In this document: one piece after another, positions 1-7,283 of the stretch
Layout: each line of letters begins with the position of its first letter
How positions within the stretch are numbered: the stretch's first letter is position 1
Source of the DNA: Williamsia soli
GTDB lineage: Bacteria; Actinomycetota; Actinomycetes; Mycobacteriales; Mycobacteriaceae
Reading direction: 5' to 3'
NCBI RefSeq assembly: GCF_017377795.1
Contig: NZ_JAFRDR010000003.1
Coordinates: 620,001-684,000, forward strand
DNA: 64,000 nucleotides
The notes under the pieces: generated by a model
Database searches by the model: none
Told to the model about the DNA's origin: nothing
What the model saw: only the letters and a program-made list of their open reading frames with translations
Made by a program: the position numbers and the translations under genes

Positions 1-122
1 GTACTGGCCAGAGGAACGGTTGCCTGCACCTTGCCGGTGCTGGGGTCCATCACATCTGCGGTGCGCCCGCTGGTCCCGGCGACGTGTGCGCCGTCCACGA
101 AATGGTCGATTTGCCTGGTCAT
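1..122 (-). CDS. mmsA: CoA-acylating methylmalonate-semialdehyde dehydrogenase, N-terminal fragment
   Basis: Only the first 40 codons lie in the window; the gene runs off the left edge. The visible N-terminus (MTRQIDHFVDG, then a TSGR segment and MDPSTGKVQATVPLAS) is typical of aldehyde dehydrogenases of the MmsA group, which convert methylmalonate semialdehyde to propionyl-CoA in valine catabolism. The catalytic Cys/Glu region is outside the window, so another aldehyde dehydrogenase subfamily remains possible. An 18-bp palindrome 46 bp upstream of the ATG is a likely operator. Confidence 0.75.
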   Translation of the reverse strand, partial: MTRQIDHFVDGAHVAGTSGRTADVMDPSTGKVQATVPLAS

Positions 123-168
123 GGGGTCCTCACAAGTCATCTACGAGCGTGTTGTCCCCATCACCATA

Positions 169-186
169 TACTAGGACTTCCTAGTA
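169..186. promoter_or_regulatory. 18-bp palindromic operator upstream of mmsA
   Basis: TACTAGGACTTCCTAGTA has two perfect 8-base arms around a CT centre. Its position just upstream of the minus-strand mmsA start and its TetR-like size suggest a repressor site for branched-chain amino acid or acyl-CoA catabolism. The cognate regulator is not in the window. Confidence 0.55.
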
Positions 187-216
187 ATAAAGACCCCAGG
201 CGGCCCGAGACGACGA

Positions 217-299
217 ATGGCCCTGAAAACCGGCACATAGCCGCCGCTCGAGGGCGTATACCCCTCGGAGCTCACCTATGTGCCGGTTTTCAGGGCCAT
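217..299. repeat. Perfect 24-bp inverted repeat with 35-nt loop
   Basis: The arms at 217-240 and 276-299 are exact reverse complements. The loop contains a smaller nested stem (CGAGGG at 249-254 with CCCTCG at 262-267). The element begins 20 bp after the stop of the DUF5302 gene and lies upstream of mmsA, both on the minus strand, so it may end DUF5302 transcription. It has no T-tract, and the arms are far longer than a terminator needs. The GCCCTGAAA arm end recurs in the repeat at 61340-61420. Confidence 0.85.
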
Positions 300-318
300 C
301 TCGGCCGAGTGGTGGCGA

Positions 319-480
319 CTACCCCGTCTTGCGGCGGAAATTCTGCTGACCGCTCTCCGGCCCGTGCTGCCCGGCGGCCTTCGACGTCGCATCCTTGTGA
401 TCGGACGTCGGCTGGCCCTTCTGCTTCTTGCGCTCGAGTGCCTCGCGGAACTTTCGCTTGGTCTCGTCGTCTGCAGCCAT
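319..480 (-). CDS. DUF5302 family small protein
   Basis: A 53-residue, very hydrophilic protein starting MAADDETKRKFREALERKK and ending in an RRKTG-type basic tail. This KRKFREALERKK opening and a C-terminal QNFRRK motif are characteristic of DUF5302, a short actinobacterial family of unknown function. An in-frame upstream extension to 666 is possible but is low-complexity and overlaps the next gene; the ATG at 480 gives the family's normal length. A long perfect hairpin follows the stop codon. Confidence 0.75.
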   Translation of the reverse strand: MAADDETKRKFREALERKKQKGQPTSDHKDATSKAAGQHGPESGQQNFRRKTG

Positions 481-599
481 GTCGTACCCCTTCACGTGCG
501 GTTGATGGTGGTGAGCGTATCCAGCGGCGACAACCGATGTCAGCTGGTTTTTGCCGTCCGGGCAATCATTGCCCGACCGGGCCGAAACGCCACCATCGG

Positions 600-1016
600 T
601 CAGCTCTGCATAGGCCGGTGATTCGTGGTTCGCTCGACCGTCCCATCGGCGTTGAAGTACTGCCACTGCCCGATCTTCTTGCCGCCGATCCGGTCACCGC
701 GATCGATCAGGTTGCCCTCCGGACTCCAGCGCTCCCAGAGCCCACTCTTCTGACCTCTGTCGAATGAACCCTTCTGCAACAGGCCGCCGCCCGCTCGGTA
801 CCACACACACGCCCCGTCGAGTTCGCCGTCGTGATAGTTCGATTCGGAACGAAGCGTCCCATCACGAAAATAGTGGCGCCACAGACCTTCTCGACGATCC
901 CGGCGGTAGGTCCCGGTCGCCTCACCGCCGTGCGGGTCGGACTCGCGCCACAAGCCGGTCTTACGACCCTGCGCATCCGTGGCATTGGCGGGCTGTTCGG
1001 CCTGGTCGTCTGTCAT
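600..1016 (-). CDS. MORN-variant / YwqK-like repeat protein
   Basis: A 138-residue soluble protein made of repeats of the kind G-x-W-x-x-Y/W-x-x-x-G-x-L (for example GLWRHYFRDGTL, GLWERWSPEGNL, GQWQYFNADGTV). This is the toxin_YwqK / MORN-variant repeat seen in immunity-like and regulatory proteins. No signal peptide is visible. No toxin partner is adjacent; the next gene on the strand is the DUF5302 protein. The function is unknown. Confidence 0.7.
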   Translation of the reverse strand: MTDDQAEQPANATDAQGRKTGLWRESDPHGGEATGTYRRDRREGLWRHYFRDGTLRSESNYHDGELDGACVWYRAGGGLLQKGSFDRGQKSGLWERWSPEGNLIDRGDRIGGKKIGQWQYFNADGTVERTTNHRPMQS

Positions 1017-1120
1017 TGGCCAAGGTTACCGAGCGCCGGAACGCGACTGGGATATGCGGCAACTGTTCGCTAAAATCGCGGGTCGGCGCCACTTGCCCGC
1101 TGGTCCGTTCAACCGAGCCA

Positions 1121-1132
1121 AAGGGTACCCTT
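1121..1132. promoter_or_regulatory. 12-bp palindrome upstream of flavodoxin
   Basis: AAGGGTACCCTT is a perfect palindrome ending 33 bp before the flavodoxin ATG, in the expected promoter region. It may be an operator, but it does not match the actinobacterial iron-box consensus. Confidence 0.3.
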
Positions 1133-1165
1133 AGTCGCCCCTGATCTACGTGGAGAGAGAATTAG

Positions 1166-1624
1166 ATGTCTGTGGTGATCCTGTACGGCAGCGAGACCGG
1201 AACCGCCGAACTGGTTTCTGATGCGATCTCTGACGTGCTGTCGCAGCAACACGATGTGTCGATGTACGACATGACCGACTTTGCCGTCGAGGACCTCTCG
1301 TCCGACGATTTCTACGTCGTCGTGTGTTCCACCTACGGCGAGGGCGAGTTGCCCACCGGCGCAGAGCCGTTCGCCGAAGGTCTCGACGACGAGAAGCCGG
1401 AGCTCGACGGCCTGCGGTTCGCCACCTTCGGACTGGGCGACAGCGTGTACGACGACACCTTCAACCGCGGCGGCGAGATCATCGCCGAAAAGCTCGTGGA
1501 CCTGGGTGCTTCGCAGGTCGGAGAGCACGGCCGCCACGACGCGTCGTCGAAGATCGCCGCGAAGGTCCAGGCAGCAGAGTGGGCAGCCGAGATCTCGAAG
1601 GTCATCAGTTCCGCCAACCACTGA
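1166..1624 (+). CDS. Flavodoxin domain protein (MioC-like)
   Basis: A 152-residue single-domain flavodoxin, a soluble FMN electron carrier. The phosphate-binding loop YGSETGTAE is at residues 7-14, the STYGEGELP loop at 55-63, and FGLGDSVYDDTFNRGG at 88-103 is the MioC/CysJ-type isoalloxazine loop. The start is preceded by GGAGAGA. It lies about 50 bp before a flavin-dependent oxidase gene on the same strand, so the two may be co-transcribed. The redox partner is unknown. Confidence 0.88.
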   Translation: MSVVILYGSETGTAELVSDAISDVLSQQHDVSMYDMTDFAVEDLSSDDFYVVVCSTYGEGELPTGAEPFAEGLDDEKPELDGLRFATFGLGDSVYDDTFNRGGEIIAEKLVDLGASQVGEHGRHDASSKIAAKVQAAEWAAEISKVISSANH

Positions 1625-1674
1625 CTTCTCGGCTCCGGCACCCCTGGCGTCGGACCGCCACTACCCTCGAAACC

Positions 1675-3045
1675 ATGACGACGATCACTGCGCTCGACGA
1701 CTTGGTGACAGCCCTGCCTGCCGGAGTGGTGATCACCGATCCCGACATCGTCGCGTCATATCGGCAGGACCGCGCATTCGATCCGGCTGCGGGTACCGCC
1801 ATGGCGGTGGTCCGCGCCACCAGCACCGCCGACGTCCAGGCGGCCGTTCGCTGGTGCGCCGCCAACAACATCGCGATCATCCCCCGCGGTGCGGGCACCG
1901 GCTTGTCGGGCGGAGCCACCGCTGTCGACGGCGGCATCGTGCTCACCACCGAGAAGATGCGCGACATCACCGTCGACCCAATCACGCGGTCCGCGATCTG
2001 TCAGCCGGGTCTGCTCAACGCCGAGGTGAAGGCAGCGGTGAAAGAGCACGGCCTCTGGTACCCGCCCGACCCGTCATCCTTCGAGATCTGCTCCATCGGC
2101 GGCAACGCTGCCACCAACGCAGGCGGTCTGTGCTGCGTCAAGTACGGAGTCACCAGCGATTACGTCCTCGGCATGGAAGTGGTGCTCGCCGACGGCCGTG
2201 CCGTACGTCTCGGCGGTGCGCGCCTGAAAGACACCGCAGGGCTCTCACTGACCAAACTCTTCGTCGGCAGTGAGGGCACGCTCGGGATCATCACCGAGGT
2301 CACCCTGCGCCTGCTACCGCCGCAGGCGGCGGCGTCGACCGTGGTCGGGTCGTTCGCATCCGTCCACGCCGCCTCGAAGGCTGTCCTCGAGATCACCTCG
2401 ACGATCCGCCCGGCGATGCTCGAGTTCATGGACAAGGTCGCGATCAATGCTGTCGAGGACCAGCTCAAGATGGGCCTCGACCGCAGCGCCGGGGCACTGC
2501 TCGTCGCGCAGTCCGACGCACCTGGTGCGGCGGCCGCCGCCGAGGTCGAGATCATCGAAGCGGCCTTCACGCGCTGCGGGGCGACCGAGGTGTTCGCCAC
2601 CGACGATCCCGACGAGGGCGAAGCGTTCACCGCGGCCCGTCGGTACGCCATCCCGGCCATCGAGAAGATCGGTCCGTTGCTTCTCGAGGACGTCGGCGTG
2701 CCGCTGCACAAACTCCCCGACCTCATCGACGGGATCGAGGCGATCGCCGCCAACCGCGACGTGCTGATCTCGGTCATCGCACACGCCGGCGACGGCAACA
2801 CGCATCCGCTGATCGTCCACGATCCGAACGACGCCGACGAGACCGCGCGCGCCAACCTCGCGTTCGGGGAGGTGATGGATCTCGCGATCGCCCTGGGAGG
2901 CACCATCACCGGCGAACACGGGGTCGGCAGGCTCAAGAAGGGCTGGTTGCCCGATCAGCTCGGGGCCGACGTCATCGAGCTCACCCAGCGCATCAAGAAC
3001 AGTCTCGACCCGCAGGGCATCCTCAACCCGGGCACGATGCTGTAG
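1675..3045 (+). CDS. FAD-binding oxidase, GlcD / D-lactate dehydrogenase type
   Basis: A 456-residue VAO-fold flavoprotein. The N-terminal FAD domain carries PRGAGTGLSGG (about residues 70-80) and the GGNAATNAGGL segment near 141. The C-terminal GlcD-type cap has HAGDGNTHP near 369 and GEHGVG near 412, which bind substrate and flavin. The family oxidises 2-hydroxyacids such as glycolate or D-lactate to the keto acid. No GlcE or GlcF subunit is adjacent, so a stand-alone D-lactate or 2-hydroxyglutarate dehydrogenase role is plausible. The ATG at 1675 gives the family length; an upstream extension would be arginine-rich noise. Confidence 0.88.
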   Translation: MTTITALDDLVTALPAGVVITDPDIVASYRQDRAFDPAAGTAMAVVRATSTADVQAAVRWCAANNIAIIPRGAGTGLSGGATAVDGGIVLTTEKMRDITVDPITRSAICQPGLLNAEVKAAVKEHGLWYPPDPSSFEICSIGGNAATNAGGLCCVKYGVTSDYVLGMEVVLADGRAVRLGGARLKDTAGLSLTKLFVGSEGTLGIITEVTLRLLPPQAAASTVVGSFASVHAASKAVLEITSTIRPAMLEFMDKVAINAVEDQLKMGLDRSAGALLVAQSDAPGAAAAAEVEIIEAAFTRCGATEVFATDDPDEGEAFTAARRYAIPAIEKIGPLLLEDVGVPLHKLPDLIDGIEAIAANRDVLISVIAHAGDGNTHPLIVHDPNDADETARANLAFGEVMDLAIALGGTITGEHGVGRLKKGWLPDQLGADVIELTQRIKNSLDPQGILNPGTML

Positions 3046-3212
3046 GGCTTTGCGATGTTCCGGGCCGCGGACGACGTTCCACCACTTGATCGACACCGAG
3101 CCGGAACCACTGACGTTCAAACGATTTCATCCGCTGGCCCGCCGTACGCCCGCTGGGTAATTTCCTTGACGACCGACAAAACGTCGGCCAGCAACTCGCC
3201 GAGGAGAATCCC

Positions 3213-3887
3213 GTGTCCACCATCCGTTCCGCTCGAACCGTCGCCACCGTCCTGGGAGTGGGCGCCCTCGGGCTGGGTCTGCTCACCGCTTGTTCCGACA
3301 GCTCAGACGATGCGTCACCGGCAACGTCCGAGAGTCAGGTGGCGACGACCTCCGAGAAGACGCCGGTCTCGCCCGAGATGCAGGAGTGCAGCCGCGAGGC
3401 CCCTACCGGTCCGCTGGCCGTTCCGACTTCGTCGACCGAGTACACCTCCGGCGAGTCCGCCTACTCGGTGACGCTTTCCGACGGGACCGAGAAATGCGTT
3501 GTGGTCGAATCTGATTCGAGCGGCGGAGACTTCGACTCCACCGACAAGGAGATAGACATCCGATTCGGCGACACCTCGGCCGGATTGCTCATCACCATCG
3601 ATGGCGAGAAGGAGGGCAATCTCCCGACCGAGGTCCCGCACCGGGTCGACGACGCTTTCATGGGTATGCAGGTCGACGGTGGATACTTCGCCGACAGCAT
3701 GCACAGCGGCTGCGAGGTCACGTTGACCGGACTCGACGACGAGATGATCGCCGGGGAGTTCACCTGCACCGACGTCACGTTGTTCGAAGACGGGCCCTTC
3801 AGCCTCGGCAGCGAGACCACCACCTCATCGCTACCCGAGGACACCACCATCACCGACGCCAAGGGCTGGTTCGTGTTGCGCGCGTGA
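3213..3887 (+). CDS. Putative secreted lipoprotein
   Basis: 224 residues with a GTG start and a GAGGAGA ribosome site. The signal peptide ends in a lipobox LLTAC with Cys27, followed by a Ser/Asp-rich linker, so the protein should be lipid-anchored on the outer face of the membrane. The mature part is acidic, with several cysteines, and matches no family I recognise. It converges on the flavoprotein gene, with 9 bp between the two stops. Confidence 0.75.
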   Translation: MSTIRSARTVATVLGVGALGLGLLTACSDSSDDASPATSESQVATTSEKTPVSPEMQECSREAPTGPLAVPTSSTEYTSGESAYSVTLSDGTEKCVVVESDSSGGDFDSTDKEIDIRFGDTSAGLLITIDGEKEGNLPTEVPHRVDDAFMGMQVDGGYFADSMHSGCEVTLTGLDDEMIAGEFTCTDVTLFEDGPFSLGSETTTSSLPEDTTITDAKGWFVLRA

Positions 3888-3896
3888 GCTACCTGA

Positions 3897-5321
3897 TCAG
3901 GAGTCGAGCGACTCCAGCAACTGCAGCCAGACCTCACTGACGGTCGGGTACGAGGGCACCGCATGCCGCAGGACGCTGGTGGGCACCTTGCCGACGATCG
4001 CGATGGTCGCGGCATGCACAAGCTCATCGACCTCGGGTCCCACAAAGGTCGCGCCGACGATCGTGTCGGTGGCCTTGTCGATGACCAGTCGGGCCCGGCC
4101 CTGGGCGTCGTCGCGGAGCAACCCGAATCCGGCGACGCCGGTCAACTCCACGTCGGCGATCGTGATGTCGAGGCCCTTGTCACCGGCATCCTTCTTCGTC
4201 AGCCCGACACTGGCGACCTGCGGGTCGGTGAAGACCACCTGGGGAACCGGGACATCATCAGGGACAACGGGTTCGGGTCTGCCCTCGGCGCGGGCTGCGA
4301 TCAGATGCCCGACGTTGCGGGCCTGGTACTTGCCCCAGTGGGTCAGCGCTGGACCGCCGGAGGCGTCGCCGACCGCATACAGCCAGGACGCGTCGCCGTC
4401 GACGGCGTCGAGTCCGACACCATCGCGGGCCGGGCGACGCCCGGTGGCGACGAGGACCTCGTCCGCGGTGAACTCCTCGCCCCCGGCGACCACGGTCACC
4501 TGATCGCCGTGGATGCGGCCGATTCCGGTGTCGTCGGCGACCGGCCGCCGCACCTCGGTGACGTCGACCTTCTGTCGGACATCGATTCCACTGTCGGCCA
4601 GCGCCTTTGCCACCAGTTTCCCGGCGAAGGGTTCGGACTTACCGAGGAGTGTCCCTCGCGAGAGCAGCGTCACGGAGCTACCGAGCGCAGACATCCAGGT
4701 CGCGGCCTCGCAGGCGACCACACCGCCGCCGACGACGATGAGCGACGCCGGGATCTCTCGCACCCCCGTGGCGTCGCGGGACGACCACGGCTGGGTGCCG
4801 GCGAAGACATCAGGGATCACCGGGGTACTGCCGGTGGCCACGATGACAGCCTGCCGGGCACGGATCGTACGGCCGGTGCCACCGTTGTCGACGACGACGG
4901 TCTTCTCACCGGTGATCACACCGTGGCCCCGGATGACGTCGATGCCGAGGCCACCCGCCCACTTCACCTGGCCACCGTCCTCGTACTGCTTCACCCACGC
5001 GTCGCGCCGCCGCAGGAGTTCTTCGGGCAGCAGTTTCTTCGCGACCTTGATCCCGTCGAGAGCGCGGGCGGCGGCGTGGACTTCGACGGGCCGGAGCAGC
5101 GCCTTGCTGGGCATGCACGCCCAGTAGGAGCACTCCCCGCCGAGCAGTTCGTGTTCGATGATCGCGGCGGTCCGGTCCGATCCGGCGATGGCGTATTGAG
5201 CGGCGACCTCGCCTGCCGGCCCACCACCGATCACGAGAACGTCGTACTCGTCCCCCGATTTCTCATCATCGAGTCCTGCGACTTCTTCTCTCGACTTCGA
5301 CGCGCTTGCAGCTGCCATCAC
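3897..5321 (-). CDS. NAD(P)/FAD-dependent pyridine nucleotide-disulfide oxidoreductase
   Basis: 474 residues. A Rossmann FAD motif IGGGPAGEVAAQ is at 31-42 and a redox pair C64-SYWA-C69 sits in GGECSYWACMPSKALLRP, a variant of the lipoamide dehydrogenase/mercuric reductase site. A second Rossmann motif VVGGGVVACEAA binds NAD(P)H, and the C-terminal dimerisation domain ends HAVPSYPTVSE, providing the catalytic His. Class I disulfide reductases of this SYWACMPSK type are common in actinobacteria with unknown substrate. It is not next to dehydrogenase-complex genes, so lipoamide dehydrogenase of the PDH complex is unlikely. Confidence 0.85.
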   Translation of the reverse strand: MMAAASASKSREEVAGLDDEKSGDEYDVLVIGGGPAGEVAAQYAIAGSDRTAAIIEHELLGGECSYWACMPSKALLRPVEVHAAARALDGIKVAKKLLPEELLRRRDAWVKQYEDGGQVKWAGGLGIDVIRGHGVITGEKTVVVDNGGTGRTIRARQAVIVATGSTPVIPDVFAGTQPWSSRDATGVREIPASLIVVGGGVVACEAATWMSALGSSVTLLSRGTLLGKSEPFAGKLVAKALADSGIDVRQKVDVTEVRRPVADDTGIGRIHGDQVTVVAGGEEFTADEVLVATGRRPARDGVGLDAVDGDASWLYAVGDASGGPALTHWGKYQARNVGHLIAARAEGRPEPVVPDDVPVPQVVFTDPQVASVGLTKKDAGDKGLDITIADVELTGVAGFGLLRDDAQGRARLVIDKATDTIVGATFVGPEVDELVHAATIAIVGKVPTSVLRHAVPSYPTVSEVWLQLLESLDS

Positions 5322-5363
5322 CCCACCCTGCCATTGCCGGTGGGGAGGTTCCAGTCTTGCGGG

Positions 5364-6218
5364 CTATGACTTTTCAGGCCTGGGGTTTTCCGGGTGGAAC
5401 CTATGGGGTGTGCGGATCGCGGAATGACGGGCCAGCTCGATCACCGCGACGACCATGACCGCGAGGACCACGCAGACGATTCCGGCCTCCCACACCGTGA
5501 CGTAGATCCGCTCGGACAGCAGCGCAATACCCAGGACCATGGCGACGGCAGGTTCCATCACCGTCATGGCGGGGAACGAGGTCTGCAGGTCCCCGGATCC
5601 GAAACCGCGCTGCTGCGCATAGATCCCCGCCCCGATCACCACCACCAGAAGATAGATCTCGGGTTGCACCACGACGGTCGCCGAGTTCTCGACCCCCTGG
5701 TTGATGACGGTCTTGATGAGGAGCGCCGAGATCCCTAACAGTGCGCCTGCGGTGAGCCCGTAGAAGAGTGCCCGGAAATGGCTGGTGCAACTCTCTGCAG
5801 CGACGACCAGCCCGATGAGGCAGATCAGGACTGCGGCAATCGTCACCACGGAGACGAACTGCCCTGGCCGGTGGTCGGACGAACGCGGTGAGGCCAAACA
5901 GAGGAACAACGCGACACAGGCCGTGAGGGCGCCGCCCCAGGCCCATTCGATCCGGGTCGGGCGGCGATGGTCGAACCAGGCTTCCAGTGGCAGCGCGAAC
6001 AGCACCGCGAGGACGAGCAGCGGTTGCACCAGCAGGATCGACCCGAGACCGAGCGCGGCCGCCTGGACCCCGAAACCGGACACGGCCAGACCTGCGCCCA
6101 GCCACCAGCCGGGCGTGATGGCCCCGCTGGCCGCGGACGCGCGTTGCCGCAGGACGGTTCCGATTGCGATGAGGCAGGCGGCGGCAACCGCGAGCATCGC
6201 CGGGACGATGGTGTGCAT
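5364..6218 (-). CDS. DMT (EamA-like) family membrane transporter, second of pair
   Basis: 284 residues, almost entirely hydrophobic, with about nine to ten predicted membrane segments and two related halves, as in drug/metabolite transporters. It starts MHTIVPAMLAVAAACL at 6218, seven bp after the stop of a closely similar gene (shared LxxQRASxxSGxIT, GLGSILLVQPLLVLAVLFALPLE-type and LQTSFPAMTVxEPAVAM segments). The pair looks like a tandem duplication forming an operon. The substrate is unknown. Confidence 0.78.
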   Translation of the reverse strand: MHTIVPAMLAVAAACLIAIGTVLRQRASAASGAITPGWWLGAGLAVSGFGVQAAALGLGSILLVQPLLVLAVLFALPLEAWFDHRRPTRIEWAWGGALTACVALFLCLASPRSSDHRPGQFVSVVTIAAVLICLIGLVVAAESCTSHFRALFYGLTAGALLGISALLIKTVINQGVENSATVVVQPEIYLLVVVIGAGIYAQQRGFGSGDLQTSFPAMTVMEPAVAMVLGIALLSERIYVTVWEAGIVCVVLAVMVVAVIELARHSAIRTPHRFHPENPRPEKS

Positions 6219-6225
6219 CGGGTCG

Positions 6226-7107
6226 CTAATGGTCCGTCGGGCCCATGGCGCTGCCCCCCGGTGCGGGCGCGGGTCTCTTGGTGACCTCGAACTCTGTCTC
6301 GCGCTCGGCGGCATGCCTGGCCAGGACGAACACCGCCCGCAACATGAACACCAGCGAGAAGCCCGCGATGACCCCTTCGATCCAGTTGACGTCGACCCGC
6401 TCGCCGAGCAGCACCACGCCGAGCGACATCGCCACAGCAGGCTCCCAGACGGTCATCGCGGGGAACGACGTCTGCAGGTCGTGCGCCGCGAAGGCCAGTT
6501 GTTGGGTGACAACGGAGGCACTCGCAACCAGCAGGATCAGATAGATCTCGGGGTGGATCAAGATCTCGACGAAACCGTCACCGAGCTGGGTCACCACCCC
6601 TTTGAGGAGGAACGCCTGGACGCCGGTCAGCAAACCGGATGCAGAGCCGAACAACAACGCGCGATGATGCGGTGACACCAGTCTCGCCGCGATCACCAGT
6701 CCCGCGAGCACCGCGATCACCACGACGATCGTGCCGGCGAGCACGCCCGCCGACACGTTGTGTTTGCCGGGGCTGGGCGCGGCGATCACCACGAACGCGG
6801 CGATGCAGATCGTCAGGATGATGCCCCACTTCCACTCGTGGAAGTTCAGGCGACGATGGTCGAGATAGGCCTCCATCGGCAAGGCGAACAGCACCGACAG
6901 CACGATCAGCGGTTGCACCAGGAGCAGGGAACCGAACCCGAGCGCGACAGCCTGCAGCGCAAAGCCGGCGGCCGCGATGAGAACACCCAGCCACCACCGT
7001 TTGGTGATGCCCCCCGACGACGTCGACGACCGTTGACGCACGAGTGTTCCACAGGCGACGAGCAGCGCCGACAGCGTCGCCAATAGCGCTGGGAGGAACA
7101 AGTGCAC
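6226..7107 (-). CDS. DMT (EamA-like) family membrane transporter, first of pair
   Basis: 293 residues with about ten membrane segments and a short charged C-terminus. Paralogue of the downstream gene; the FPAMTVWEPAVAMSLGVVLL segment is nearly identical in both. It is the first gene of the two-gene unit and is divergent from phosphoketolase across 176 bp. The two proteins could work as a heterodimer or be a recent duplication. The substrate cannot be told from sequence. Confidence 0.78.
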   Translation of the reverse strand: MHLFLPALLATLSALLVACGTLVRQRSSTSSGGITKRWWLGVLIAAAGFALQAVALGFGSLLLVQPLIVLSVLFALPMEAYLDHRRLNFHEWKWGIILTICIAAFVVIAAPSPGKHNVSAGVLAGTIVVVIAVLAGLVIAARLVSPHHRALLFGSASGLLTGVQAFLLKGVVTQLGDGFVEILIHPEIYLILLVASASVVTQQLAFAAHDLQTSFPAMTVWEPAVAMSLGVVLLGERVDVNWIEGVIAGFSLVFMLRAVFVLARHAAERETEFEVTKRPAPAPGGSAMGPTDH

Positions 7108-7283
7108 TCAGGCGACGATACTTGGATGTCCTCAGAGAAACCTGGCTGTCGCCGGGCCGTGTGAGCGAATAGGCAGTGGCGGGAGAGAGAAAGCCCGGCA
7201 TTGGGTACTCGTGCCGTGGCGCGCACCGCTGCGATGCCGCGATAATCGACCTTGCCCTGCTCGCACGACGAAAGTTGTTGCAT

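Noticed and set aside
1121-1132. Iron box (DtxR/IdeR) upstream of flavodoxin
   Set aside because: AAGGGTACCCTT lacks the TTAGGTTAG-type half-sites of the 19-bp consensus; kept only as an unassigned palindrome.
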